Shown: positions 46,650 through 58,805 of the stretch, one piece after another
How the letters are laid out: each line of letters begins with the position of its first letter
Numbering within the stretch: position 1 is the stretch's first letter
Assembly (NCBI RefSeq): GCF_004337985.1
Contig: NC_043742.1
Location: forward strand, 2,094,176-2,158,175
DNA length: 64,000 bases
Source: Pyricularia pennisetigena
Lineage: Eukaryota > Ascomycota > Sordariomycetes > Magnaporthales > Pyriculariaceae
Direction of reading: 5' to 3'
The notes under the pieces: generated by a model
Databases searched by the model: none
Told to the model about the DNA's origin: nothing
Seen by the model: the letters and a program-made list of their open reading frames with translations, nothing else
Translations under genes and position numbers: made by a program

Positions 46650-46664
46650 NNNNNNNNNNNNNNN
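46650..46664. other. assembly gap (15 N) beside poly(A)
   Basis: N run followed by about 26 A. Confidence 1.
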
Positions 46665-48707
46665 AAAAAAAAAAAAAAAAAAAAAAAAAAGAAATGTCCC
46701 TGTAACAAAGTCTGGACCTTTCATCCCAGTGCACCTTATCTTTTTTTGGCCGAGCGGTACCCCTAAGCATGGTTGCTGGTTTGACGCAATATACAGACAG
46801 ACTCACCCCTTTGGCCCAATCGTTATCACTGCCGGGAAGCGGAAAATAATCCTACCTACGCAACATTAACTGCCGCTCTTCAGATCATCACTGGGATGAA
46901 CCCTGCTAACATACGTGTGACTACATACTTTTGTCGCGTGGCTACTTTTTTTTTCTCTTTTTTTTTTGTTTCTTCGCGTGGGTTCCCGCACCAGGAAGTA
47001 TTTCCCACGTCGGATGTGCAACCATCTTTCAACCCAATTGACTCCTCGTGCCTGGAATTTCAGCTTTACCAGAAAAAATAGTCGCATATTGATTGCAGCC
47101 AACAAGCTACACCCTTCTTTCTCCCCTATTCTTGTCCACGCTAAAATAGAGGAATCCTTACTAGCTTCCACAAGGACGTAAGTCTTGCAGACGAGTCGAG
47201 AGGATGGGACTCTCGGTTCCAATGGCAATGCTCTGTTCCCATCTCCCTGGATCGGGATTCCGTAGAGTCAGAGTTTAGTCATTCATGACGTTTCTGGGAG
47301 CGTCAAAGGCCAGGGCCCATCCCCTCCAGCTATGAGAGGGATCCGTCATTTTGGTGTTGCGAGAAAGGGACAAAAAAAAAAAAAAGAAAAAGGTTATAGG
47401 CATGAGTTCATCGGTTTCGTATGTGTCAAGTAGTCAGCAAGTCAATTGTTTCGTCCCAAGCTGGCTACTCATCAGTTGTTAACGACAACGAAAGGAAAGG
47501 TTGGATAATGGCCACCAGGCAAAAAGAAAAACCCGATGGCGTTAAGGACTTGTTCTTGTTAACTTACTTCTTTGGAGCTTAATGGCTGTGTTAGCCTTCC
47601 CAAAATCGCCAAGCGCTAGCTATTATTAGAAATTGAATGAGCCTCAAGGCTAGGGAAAGGAGAGTTTCCCAATTACTCGACTTGATGATCAGCTCTCGGT
47701 AGGGGCTTGGCAGGAGGATAACGCACAAGGGTAGTTTCGTCACCACATTACCGAGACGTTGGCCTACAAATACCTTGGACAATCCATTGATTGACACAAT
47801 GTCAAATCCTCGCTGGTGGGAGTCATGAATCTGGTAGCCAACCACCACTGTGTGTCAGCCCGTTCGAAATCCCTGACGTCCCGTCTGCAGTTCCTAACTC
47901 TGCATCGCCCACCTGGTCATGTATTCTGAATGTCAGATGCCATCGGCTGCTTGACCCTCGGGCCTTGCCGCCGGCTACGAAGAGTGCATATGATCGAGCA
48001 GCGGCTCCGAAGCCCGTCCCTCGCCTTTCGACATGCCGCGCACCCGTCTCGGTGGTCTCGCTTCGGTCAATTTCTGAAAGGCGTTCCTGCAGTGTGAAGA
48101 GCACTGGTCTGCGGATGTGCCTAGGTCTCAATTCACTTTGTACTCGAAAAGAAAACTGGTTTCGGTTCTTTTACTACCCCCAATGGTGCGTCGGTGGGAG
48201 GCCCGGTCCCGCCAGAACCGCAAGTATCTCTTGCCTAGGATATGGTACAGGCTTTGGCCGTGGCCTAATGCTCAGATATCTACGCTCAGGAGTACATGTT
48301 TATTGAAACATTCTGCAAGAGGCAATTTCAAAAGCCGGTGTGTGGAGCTTTGGTGGAGGAGTTTGTGTAGTCCGATGTTCACATACCCGAGTCGACATGA
48401 TGATCAGCCGCCAGGGATGGAATGCATAAAGCCTGAGCACGGGCTTCAGCGCGCAACAATGGTCCCCTGATGGTGTGATTGTGGAGCTGAAAGAGCGTAA
48501 CCCCTCGCCGGGACTGAGCGTATAGAGGCAAGGGCCATGAAGAAGAAGAGAGGTGGTAAGGGATAAGTCTGCTGCATGTGTCAGTGGTTGCGTTGGCATC
48601 TTCGAGAAAACGGTTCGAATCTATGCAGATCTCTCATTAGCCAATGCCTCGAAAGTGCACATGCAAGATTGCCACTATGAACTATGCTGCAATCGATTTC
48701 TGTTCTT

Positions 48708-48794
48708 NNNNNNNNNNNNNNNNNNNNNNNNNNNNNNNNNNNNNNNNNNNNNNNNNNNNNNNNNNNNNNNNNNNNNNNNNNNNNNNNNNNNNNN
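48708..48794. other. assembly gap (87 N)
   Basis: N run followed by A-rich sequence. Confidence 1.
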
Positions 48795-49934
48795 AAAAAA
48801 AAACATCAATAGAATTCTCTCTCAGATGGGTGTCTTACAGCAGGCAAACTCGTGCGAGGCAGGTGGGATACCCTTGAGATCTTGGAAGAGGAATATTCCA
48901 GCAGATTCATGATAGATAGATGCTCTGCACATGTCGAGTCTGGTCTAAGAGAGCTTTGATAATCACTGACTCGTCTCTTTCAAAGTGTGCTTCTTCCGTG
49001 AGGGCTCACAAAGAATCCTAGCTACCTAGCTGGTGATGTCGGGCCAACAGTCATCACATGATAGAGTAGCCATCAAAGCCAAGCCTGTGAGCAACTGGGT
49101 ATCGACCATCCTTGAATTTCGTCTCCGATAACGGTAGGTTGATAACTTTCCACACTGTAGGCTTCAAAGCGCCAACAGTTGCCTCAGGCATATACGTAAA
49201 AACAAATACGGGCATCTCATTTATGATTTGAGTGGTTCGTGAGGGTGGACGAAATCAAGAAGACGCGTCCAAACTTGAAGAAGCCGTCCGACTGTACGGG
49301 ATGAACGAAAAGAACCAAACCGTTCCGGATGAAGCTAAGGGTGATATCTCACAGCAAAGCACAGCGCGTTTAAAAAGGGGATACTCCAGCAGACCAAACT
49401 CATGGCTATCATCAGTGCAATCACTATCGTTCCAGACGAGGTACAGAGGTTATTTATGAAGCTCACAAGAGATTGTCGAGTTTCTAAGTCTTGTAATCAT
49501 ACGTCACGTCATAGATATCTGGGGCACTTGTTGAAAATGGAAAAAAGGAGTAGACACAGCAACAGGCACAACCGGCGGACCAGTTAGATTTGGTTGAATT
49601 GGGTCAAGCCATCCATTTTGTTACACTAGCCCGTGAAATCCACTGGACCACTGGCAGGCAAACGCCCTCATTGACTTTCATGTTAATCTTTTATACACGT
49701 AAGACTAGAGGAGCAGGGCGAGTTAGCTTCTCAGCTTGTTCTCACTTCCACCTAAACTTCACTTAGTTTTTTTATCACTCTCACACTCTAGAACTAAACA
49801 AAAGCTTATCTCTTATCTCTGCCCTTCCATTCACCACAGCCCAATACATATTCCGCTCTACGTCAACACTACATAATTCATCTCGCCTTTTTGTTCACTT
49901 GATCGATATTCATCATTACCACCTCATCTCGACG

Positions 49935-51582
49935 ATGTCATCTACGGGTGACGCGTCTACCGAGGCGTCCTCGTCGGAGTATGATTCTCTATCAGACTCA
50001 GAATCCATGAAGGAAGAGCCTGTCAACCCGAGTCCCGAGAGCCCCAAGCAGTTCCCAACGACGGGGTTCAAGATTCTAGATCCAGGCGTCAAGATTGAAG
50101 AGGAGCGTTTCGCCTATTACGAACCGAACCTCTTCTATCCGGTTCACATTGGTGATGTACTGAACGACCGATACCAAGTCATCACAAAGCTTGGCTATGG
50201 CTCCGTGTCTACATTATGGCTCGCAAAAGATCTCAAGTAAACCTCAGTCTCCGACCCGCTTATCTCACTTGACGCAAAAGTTTGCTGACCCAATGGGCCC
50301 CGTCCTAGCGAGCATCGATATGTGACGCTCAAGGTCTATGTACATGGCGAGTCCAGCGCCGAGTTCAACTGCTACTATCACTTCCAGAGCGGCCTCGTGT
50401 GCGAGAATCACCGCGGTCGACTCTCCATCCGAATCGCGGAAAGTCGTTTTCAGCTGGAGGGACCAGGAGGCACTCACGACGTCTTCGTCTTGCTGCCGCT
50501 GAGCCTCTGCGTGCGGGCGCTGCAGCTGCAGCTGCAGGACAGAAAGTTTAGAGAGGCGTTTGTGGTCATCATTGCTCGTGCAATACTTGAAGCCCTCGAC
50601 TACCTCCACACTCACGCGAAGGTGATTCACGGCGGTGAGTGGGAATCTCAAATGATAACCTGACACCTAGATTCCAACAGGGCTTGTTCTCGTCTGTTCA
50701 TCAATCTGCTTCCTCTCATGGGTAGGGTCTTTTTTTTTGCTAATTTTATTTTCTTATCAAACAAAAATTAGATGTTCACGGGGGCAATATTCTACTGAAA
50801 TTCAGCGACGACTCTGCCGTCTCGCTGTACGAACAGGTCGAGTTCAACAGCCCATCGCCGAGAAAGATTTACCCCGATGGCCGTATCATCCACGTCACCC
50901 AGCAGATTTACAACTCCAGGCCCTCTGCGGTTCTGTGCGACTTTAGCAGCGCTCGAATCTGCCCGCTCGACCAGCCCCAGACAGGCATGATGCTCATGCC
51001 CGAGCAGTATCGACCGCCCGAGGTGATTCTGGAGATGGAATTCAGCTACAAGATTGACATGTGGTGCCTTGCAATCGCAGTAAGTCTTTTTTTGTTTGTC
51101 TGGTATTTCCAAGCCTATCAATGATCACGTCTGCCTTTTTCCACTGTGATGAAAAAAAAAAAAAAGAAACATACGTCTAATCTCGTCCCTATCGACAGCT
51201 CTTCCGCATGCTCACAAACCGCAGCGTCTTCCCCATCTACTCGGACGACGACCCCCTCAGCGAGGCCCGGCACCTCGCCGCCATGGTGTCGCTCATGGGC
51301 CCGCCCCCGCTCAGCTTCTACCAGAAGAGCGAAAAAGCGCACCTCTACTGGGACGACAACTGCGAGTGGGTCGGCCCCGTCGACCTGTTCCCGCGCACCT
51401 ACACCCTCGAGAGCATGCTGCCCAGGCCCATGCAGGGCGAGCCCGGAGCCCTGTTCCTGGACTTTATGCGCCAGATCCTCCGCTGGGAGCCAGACGACCG
51501 CCTCGACGCCGCCTCTGCTCTGAGGCACCCCTTTGCTCACCGCCTGTGCACGGCCGAGGGCCTCGTGCCCATTCAAGACTGA
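49935..51582 (+). CDS. divergent SRPK-like protein kinase
   Basis: Four exons, 49935-50236, 50309-50634, 50772-51079 and 51199-51582, give 439 aa, phases consistent. I prefer the Met at 49935 (acgATGtca, acidic Ser-rich start) over an in-frame Met 12 codons upstream. An acidic Ser/Glu N-terminus precedes the SRPK hallmark YPVHIGDVLNDRYQVITKLG, with a GYGSVSTLWLA glycine loop and VTLKVY lysine. The catalytic loop reads VIHGDVHGGNILL: Asp and Asn are kept but the usual Lys is absent. DFG is replaced by DFSSA. APE-like PEQYRPPEVIL and a C-lobe ending in LRWEPDDRLDAASALRHPFA are present. SRPKs phosphorylate SR-rich splicing factors; the altered loop suggests changed or weak activity here. Introns carry T- and A-runs. 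Confidence 0.85.
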
Positions 51583-51858
51583 GACGTTGGGGGTTGCTGG
51601 ATTTTGTGGCGAGGGCGTGCTTTGGCGATTTCTTTCTTTGTTTTCTTTTTATTCTCAAGCCGTTCATAATGGTAATGGTTCGAGTGAAGAACAGAATCTC
51701 GACTCATCATGTCTAAGGGCTGAAGTCTCTTTCTTTTTCTTTTTCTTTTTCTTTTTCTTTTGTTGCATTTGGAGCATACGGGGGACTTGTAATAATTCTC
51801 ACATCACTGAGTGGTTCTTGCTGATCTCGGCTCTTCGGACTTTTAAGTACATGGCAGA

Positions 51859-51897
<39 letters not shown>

Positions 51898-52395
51898 TCT
51901 TGGCCGCTATGTTGTTGCTGCAGTTTTCTTCATCGCGGCTTCCGAGTCCACATGTCTGTACGCTCAGCCTTTTTTCCCGGGGACTTGTAGCATTGCTAGC
52001 CCGAGGCTACGCAGTCATAGAACCGTTTCTTGTACCTGTCTCTGAGAAGCATTACTCTAGGTTCATGGCAAGACGGATTCATCTGCTGGTTTTTTTTTCA
52101 AAGCAGAAATCCTCCAATTGATCCTCCTACATATCAATCTTTCACAACATGGAAATACGAGATATCTTTTTTTTTTCAAAAACAGTATGATATTGGCACC
52201 TTCAATAACCGTAGCAGCCCTAAATATAAGTCTTGATGCTCAAGGTGAGCGGTGAAAGAAAACTTTATACATGCAGATGCTCAAAGCGTAGGTATAACAA
52301 AATGAGAAGAATAAGTAAACATCTCGCCCTTATCCAGGCCTTCCAGATTCGCAATACTCTGCGCAGTCCAGCCCACCCCAGGTGTGTATGCTCCT
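51583..52395. other. intergenic with homopolymers, no gene recognised
   Basis: Between the kinase (plus) and the second AA9 gene (minus), a convergent pair. It holds a (CTTTTT)n-like run near 51727-51760 and a 34-bp poly(T) at 51861-51894. No gene was seen. Confidence 0.5.
51861..51894. repeat. poly(T) tract, 34 bp
   Basis: Uninterrupted T run. Confidence 0.95.
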
Positions 52396-53358
52396 TTAGC
52401 AGGTGAAAACAGGAGGGCCGGGGATCTGGTACTTGGTGACGACGGGCCAGTAGATGCTGAGGGTGACGCCGGGGTCGCTTGACTGTAATGACCAAAGACG
52501 AAGCGCCTGTTAGCTTGATTGCTCCCCGCAATATATCTCAATCATGCTGCTTTGAATATAAAAAAAGCAAGCTTCCATGACTGCGGGCAGGATGGTGGAC
52601 GAACCTTGTAAGCACCGGGAAAGCTGACGGTCGACGACGGGGTCTTGGTTCCGGTGCCTCCGACGACGTTGATCTGCGCGCACTCCATGTAGAACTGGGC
52701 GCCACCGGGGCTGCCGGCACCGTGCAGGGCCAACATCTCGGCGCGGAGGAGGTATTGACTAAGAAGCAAAGGGGACGTGTCAGTATGCAATGTTTACTCT
52801 TGTTGACTGGGCCTCGGGAATCGGATGAAAAACAAAAGAAAAAAAAAAAAAACATCAAAAGAAAACTTACCCAGGCGCAATGCACTGCGGGATCCTGATC
52901 TTGTGCTTGCCCTGGCCCTGGATGACCTTCTCGGTACCCCAGAGGCCCTGACCGCCGTCGGGCAGGCCGTCCTCCTGGATCTTGAACCAACCGCCGCCGA
53001 TTCCGCTGTCGGTGGCGGCGTTGTCGACCTTCTTGAGGTAGGCCATGGTGGGGCCCTTGTGGGTGCTGTCCATGATGTCGTTGGGGGCGGAGCCGGTGGT
53101 GGAGAGCATGTAGCGCCAGACGGCCGTGACGTCCTGGCCGGCCTGGACCGTGATGACCTTGGAGGTGGACTGGGTCGGGTTCGGCTCGCCGTTGCAGGCC
53201 ATCGACATGCTGGTGACGTCGGTGATGGGCCCGTTGTACGTGGGCACGCGCACACCCTGGCCGATGCCCTGGTTGACGCCGCCCACCTCGAGCGACGAGA
53301 AGATGGTGTGCGCCGACGCCAAGCTGGCGGCGCAGAGGCTGAGGATTGTGGTCTTCAT
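52396..53358 (-). CDS. AA9 lytic polysaccharide monooxygenase (second copy)
   Basis: Three exons, 53358-52871, 52758-52605 and 52482-52396, give 242 aa, phases consistent; the second intron has a GTTCGT donor and a GCTAAC branch site. The signal peptide [16 protein letters not shown] is cut before His17, the copper-brace N-terminal His ([11 protein letters not shown]). The second His is in [13 protein letters not shown] and the axial Tyr in [19 protein letters not shown] and [12 protein letters not shown] are also typical. It ends directly after the catalytic domain (PPVFTC), so there is no binding module. Known for the family: copper-dependent oxidative cleavage of cellulose. It differs clearly from the AA9 gene at 10.2-11.1 kb (introns, sequence), so it is not a recent duplicate. 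Confidence 0.95.
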
Positions 53359-54318
53359 GTTTGCTGCTAAGGTGAGGGGAGAAAGGAGGGGGAGGGGGAA
53401 CAGGTTGGCAGAGATGTTGCGAGATGAGACGAGGCTGGCTTTTCTTCTTCTCATGCAGCATGGAAGGTGGATGTGAGGTTCATTTTTATATCAGACAAGA
53501 CGGAGATGTCGTCTTGTTCTGACGGTAGTATCAGAAACGTCAACCCACCATCTTGCAGGGGCCTTCCGGCCTTGGCCGACTTGTTTGCCGTCAAAGTGTG
53601 TATGGAACCATCAACTGTCAGATAGGGCCAAGATTCTTGGGACACGGCCGCCATGACCAAACTCAATCAAGAGGCGAAAGGGCCAAGTCGGTCGCCCAGG
53701 CGAGAAAGAGATGAAGCCTGCCCATCCAGGATCACCAGCGCTGGGGAAATTGCGACAACTGATTCAGCCCGTGTGGGAGCGCTGGCACTGCATTCTTCGG
53801 TTTGTCACGGGGGCGCCAAGCGCCACCAGCGACTTCCGAAAGCGGCAGTGGTCGGAGCGAGCGAGTCCGGGGAGCAGACGGCTGGCGAGGCCGAAGATCC
53901 TAGCGCGGGCCAATCCAGGCCGTTGGGCCCAATATGGAGTGTGCCGCTTGTCTTGGCGGCCTGTTTCGTTCCGGGGTTTTGCCCTGCTGCTTTCATTTGT
54001 CGTCCGTAACTGGAGAAACTGCGGAGCCCTAATATATGCGACTGGCTGACCATTGCCACCAATCGGGAGTGCTTGGCGCCCGCAAGTAGCACACATCTCA
54101 TTTATCTTGACGGCAGATGTCTCCTATTCTTTCGATCATTTCGATCAGAGACTCAACGTAAAATAGAACGTGATCGGCATGACTATCGTTTGTACGTCTA
54201 TGCGAGTTGCCGCGACATGTATGGGCGCAGGAATGTACATGGACACCAGATATAACTCGCCGGTTTTATTTTGGTTTGGTTTTATTTTATTTTATTTCGT
54301 GAATGTCTTCGACGCCCT
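53359..54318. other. intergenic, no gene recognised
   Basis: Upstream of the AA9 gene and downstream of the surface protein gene. No motif-bearing frame was seen. Confidence 0.5.
53483..53490 (-). promoter_or_regulatory. TATA-like box of the second AA9 gene
   Basis: On the minus strand TATAAAAA lies about 125 bp upstream of the start codon at 53358. Confidence 0.4.
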
Positions 54319-55322
54319 TCAACCCCGGTACAAGCTGCTATGTGGTCGATTCCCTGAAACCTCGGCTTTCACCGCCCTCGAGTCAATCTCCCTGTAGCCA
54401 CCAGTCGGGCCGGCGTGGACCTCGAGGCCTCGGTATTGACCGTCCATTTCCTGCGGCGGCCCGGGCTTCACAGTTTGATGCCACCTGCCCTCGGCGTCGA
54501 ATACGCCGCCGTATGGTGATTTTGGTGGCGACTGCAGCCGCTGCTCTTCCAACTGCCTCCTGGCTTCACGGGCCCGCCGACGGTGCACGCACACGAAGCC
54601 AACGGCACCAATGACTATTATCGCCACCACACCCGATCCCACGGCGACGCCAATCAGGGCAGGGGTAGAGATGCCAGAGGAGTCTGTTTGCGTAGCGGAG
54701 CGAGTTGGTCTGCCTGTCGTTGCGCCAGTTGTTGTGGAGGGCGTAGTAGAATTTGCTGATTAAACCAAGTCACTCAGGGCAGTTAGTTAGACCAATCAGA
54801 AATTTAAATAGAAAACTGATCGAATGAGGCATACCAGCGGGGGGAGAGGGTTGAAAGAGGGTAATAAAAGAGAGGAAAAAAAAAAAAAAGAAAAGAAAGT
54901 CACCCACCAGCATCATGCGAGCAGTCGTACACCATGGCACACTCCCACCCGTCGTATACGTAAAGCTTCTGAGTCGGTCTGAACCAGCAGTTGAACGGTG
55001 CCGGCCAGCCGTTGGTCCCCGTGCCCGCAAAAGCACCAACCTCGACCTGCGGGCCCAGCTTCGCCGTGAAGGTGACATTTGTGAGCGTGAAAAAGGCCGA
55101 CGTCGTCGCGCTGGGCCACACCCTCGCCTGTCCGTTGGGAGTGTTGGGAACGGTCGCGACGTCCACGGGCGTGGAGTCGGGCTCTCCCAGGTAGTATGCC
55201 ATCTGGGAGGAAACCACGTCCGCGCCGTTCCTGCAGTCGCAGAGCGCGACATGCTCCCGGGTCCTGTCCTGCGCGCGCGCCGTGGCGCCGAGCGCCAGAA
55301 GCAACAGTGCGCTTAACCACAT
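54319..55322 (-). CDS. single-pass type I cell-surface protein (sensor-like), unknown function
   Basis: Two exons, 55322-54908 and 54755-54319, give 283 aa with a GCA codon across the intron. The signal peptide MWLSALLLLALGATARA is followed by an ectodomain of about 120 residues with several Cys (CDCRNG, FNCWF, WECAMVYDC), a Ser/Thr-rich stalk (STTPSTTTGATTGRPTR), one transmembrane helix (GVAVGSGVVAIIVIGAVGFV), a basic stop-transfer (HRRRAREARRQ) and a cytosolic tail rich in Pro/Gly. This architecture is shared with fungal cell-wall stress sensors and related plasma-membrane proteins, but there is no WSC domain and no family is assigned. The intron has a T-rich tract of about 13 T. Confidence 0.75.
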
Positions 55323-58300
55323 GGTTTCTTTTTCTTCGCGTCTCGTTAGTCGCCGTAGGGCTGAAACCCCGAATCTCGACTCTTATTCCTGCGCTCGTAA
55401 AACAGGCTATGCGGCCTTTCAAAGGGTTGCAGCTGAAGACATGAATGACGAAGGGGTTTTTTTTTTTCTTCTTCGGGGGCTCACGATAGGTCTGCTCGTA
55501 TAGCCTTATTTCTCCAGCTGGTCTTGAGTAGCATGGGAAACTAACAGATGGCCCGGCAGGCAACCCACTCCTTGCCGTTTGCCTGGAACNNNNNNNNNNN
55601 NNNNNNNNNNNNNNNNNNNNNNNNNNNNNNNNNNNNNNNNNNNNNNNNNNNNNNNNNNNNCCCCCCAAAGCTGGGGCTTTGCGGGTAATTTTAACCGCCA
55701 AGAGAGGCGCAGAGGACCCCCTGTTGAGCAGCTGAATCCATCCACACGTGTCCTGCCGAATCAAAGGATGCAGCTGTGGTAGGGCCGCAAGCTCGCTAGA
55801 AGAAGAGAGATGCCGAATGGTCCTCCGTCTAGGTGGTTGGGGTCCGGGCCGGCCGGGCGCTCACTGCCAGTGGATGCAATGTTTTCCATTTTGGTCCACC
55901 CCTGCTGGATGTCAGACATGGATTCCGGTGCTTATTCTCCATATTTGAGGTTACACGGGCGCATATGTCTTAGTAAGGCCCAATCCCGACATTTCGAGGA
56001 GGCTAGTATTGATCGTTTGGTTCCATTCGCAGCGGATAACGAGTATATTGTAGCAAAAATGTATAGAGTATATATTGATGTAGGCGCATGGAGTTGTGCA
56101 TGGATTTTCGCCAAGCAACGCCCTCTTTATGCGCAGAAAAACGTTCATTGGATCTGCTGGTGGTTGAAGATAGGTATGGTGGGTGGTTTTTGTGGTGATA
56201 TGGTGCGCATTTGAGCGTGTAGCTTCAGAATTGGTTTCATACTACACTGGGAAAGGAGCTGAGGCAGCGGGTAGGTAAGCACCCGTATTCTGCTCTGACC
56301 ACCCCCTCGGCAGTGCCGATTGCATATAGCAGACAGGCTGAAATATGATTGAGCGAGCAGAGCGAAGTCGACGGCTTGCAAACAAAGATCTCTGGCAAGC
56401 AGAGCAGAGCTTGATCAAATGCCAAGACGTCTTTTTTTTTTTCATGCGGTGGAGAAACTCAATTAAAAGGTGGCGCACATGCGACACGTTCAGAGAGCGG
56501 TGAGATTTGGTATAGTCTAGAACTAGTCGCGTGTAACCTCAGGTCGTAGTGGACGAAGGCCTATCACTTTAGCGAGTCTTTTTTCTTTCTTTCTCCTCTC
56601 TCACCCTGTGTCACGTTGCCTTAGGCTCAACGGCCTCGAGGCATGTATTGCTGCAAGGGACCAATGCCCCGAAAAAGCACATGCGCATCGCAAGACAGAC
56701 AACACCGCCAACTGGTGTAGGGACCCACTGATAGGCGGGTTTTAAGCCGAAAACCCAACGGTTTATCGGGCTGGGGAACGTAGAGACGATGAAGTGAATA
56801 CGTTGTAATTTCGGATGACTAGTCTGGTATAAATGCTTCCATATTTAGGGCAAATTTGATCCGATCAAGATGGAGACAGGATAGGATGCAATGCTGTGAC
56901 CTCTAATAACCAGATGTACGGCTAGAAGTAGTAAGCAGCCTGCACATTATTGCCCACCTTGCCATGTGTGCTGTCTTGCTAGTGTCTGCATGTCTGCCAA
57001 GAATAAGAACGAACTAAAACCGGTCCGTGCTCTCCCGCACACACCTCGCAGTTGGAACTCAACCAGCTTGGCTTCTAATTTCAACTTGTCCAGGCCACAT
57101 CTCAAAACTTCAACCATGCATCCAAGTACCTGTTGACTTGCTTGCTGCCCGCAAAACCCAGACCGGTTCTCAACTGTGACACTGCACGCCCTGCTTCGAC
57201 AGGCAAACGAACCAACGGCCGCCGACCATGTCCCACGAAGAGCCACTCGCGCATCCTCGCGACCCGCCGACCTCCGACAAAATAGCGCGCAAGCAACCGG
57301 GCATGCCCGAGAGAAGGGCTCAAACTCGTCGAATAAACTCGGCCGCTGGAGCGGCCACCTGAGCTTACGTAGCCCGACCGCATTCTGCATCACCAATCCC
57401 GTCGACATGGGCCAATGAAACCTACTCCGGAAAATCTCCCAAGTATGCCTGCCCCAAGGCGCGCGGGCGGGCCGGCAACAGCGGCAACAGCTGCACACCA
57501 CTTGCCTACCTGCCTTGGTTGAATATCAAGGCCGGAGTACTCGCTCTTGTCGGAGATCTGATCTGATCTTAGCAGAAAAGCGCGACAGTGCCTACCACAA
57601 TCATGCACAGGAAACCCGCGTTACACAGCCTGGGCCAAGGTTGAGCCGCCCGACTCCTCTCCGCCTTCCCTCCTGCAGCCCAAGCCAACCGAGCCACATA
57701 TACATGTCTGCATTCCGTGTCATGGCGGAAGCGAAAGCTGCCGCTGTGGTTGCGAACACCGTCTGCGATCCTTCCTTCGGCGACCTCCCCGCACGTCTAG
57801 ATTCAGAACGCAGACAAAGATGCACGGGTCCCCCGCTGCCATTCGGCTAAATCTCAAAACGTAGAATCCTATGCCAACCTGACGGCGCCGACGTCCCTGC
57901 AGGCCGTGAGGCTTGATGCCAATATTCATAAACCCGCTGATGGACAGAAAAAGACACTGCCTTTCCCAAAGAAACAGCTGTTTTGCTGTGGACGTGGTCG
58001 TTCTTTCTGTCCATATCAAATACATTGGAATTATTTGTTTGAGAAAGATTGGACGAGACGGAAGAACAACGCTCTAGGGCTGAAGCCGCCATGTTCCACA
58101 GTTGGTTGAACCACAGCTTGCCTATGTGACGTATGTAGTCTGATGGTGAGCAGATTCCCCTCTAAGTAGATCATGAATTTCTATCCAAGTCGAGGCCGGT
58201 TTTACTGCCTTGTAGTGCGTTAGACTGTCAAGTTTGAGCTATTGGTCGCGAGTGAGAACAGCGAGCAAGAAGTATCTACACAACAGTAATTCATGCAAAC

Positions 58301-58805
58301 TACAAAAGGCTCATCAGAGAGCGTGCTACAGATTGCTATTCTCCTGTAGTCTTTCTAAAGGAACCCTGCTTCAATACCGGTACTGGGTAAAGATATCTTT
58401 CTATCTAAGAGCCCTAGCCTTGTATTATTTATCCGTGATGGCAACCTATGTCCATATCCCCAACGCCTGCAATGAACGAAATCAGGGCGTTCAGCGATGT
58501 CGCGAGCTCCCTGCATGAATAAAAGACCACAAGTGACAAACAAATTGGAACACAAGAGAAGAAAAAGAAAAAAAAAAAGAAAAAAAAGAATGCCTCGGCG
58601 GGATATCGTAAATAAAAGACAAAGAACAGCGAAAGACATTTGGGCTCCTCACTGTGGACTGTGGCCTCCGGGAACACTCAAATCGATGGGCATACATCGA
58701 CCAGCAAGTCTTGCACATGCCGATATGCCAGGGTCGAAAAACTGGATATTCTCAGAAACGAGAACAAGAATAGAGATTAAAAAAAGTGCAACCACCAGGC
58801 CATTT
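55323..58805. other. long intergenic region, no gene recognised; one gap
   Basis: 3.5 kb with only short motif-free frames on both strands. Gap at 55590-55660. The right 300 bp are probably the 3' region of the GH76 gene. Confidence 0.5.
55590..55660. other. assembly gap (71 N)
   Basis: A run of N in intergenic sequence. Confidence 1.

Larger units (their letters stand above)
45294..49934. other. long intergenic region, no gene recognised; two gaps
   Basis: 4.6 kb without a convincing gene. Short frames occur on both strands with no motif, several A/T homopolymers are present, and gaps lie at 46650-46664 and 48708-48794. The last 150 bp form a C/T-rich leader for the kinase gene. Confidence 0.5.
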
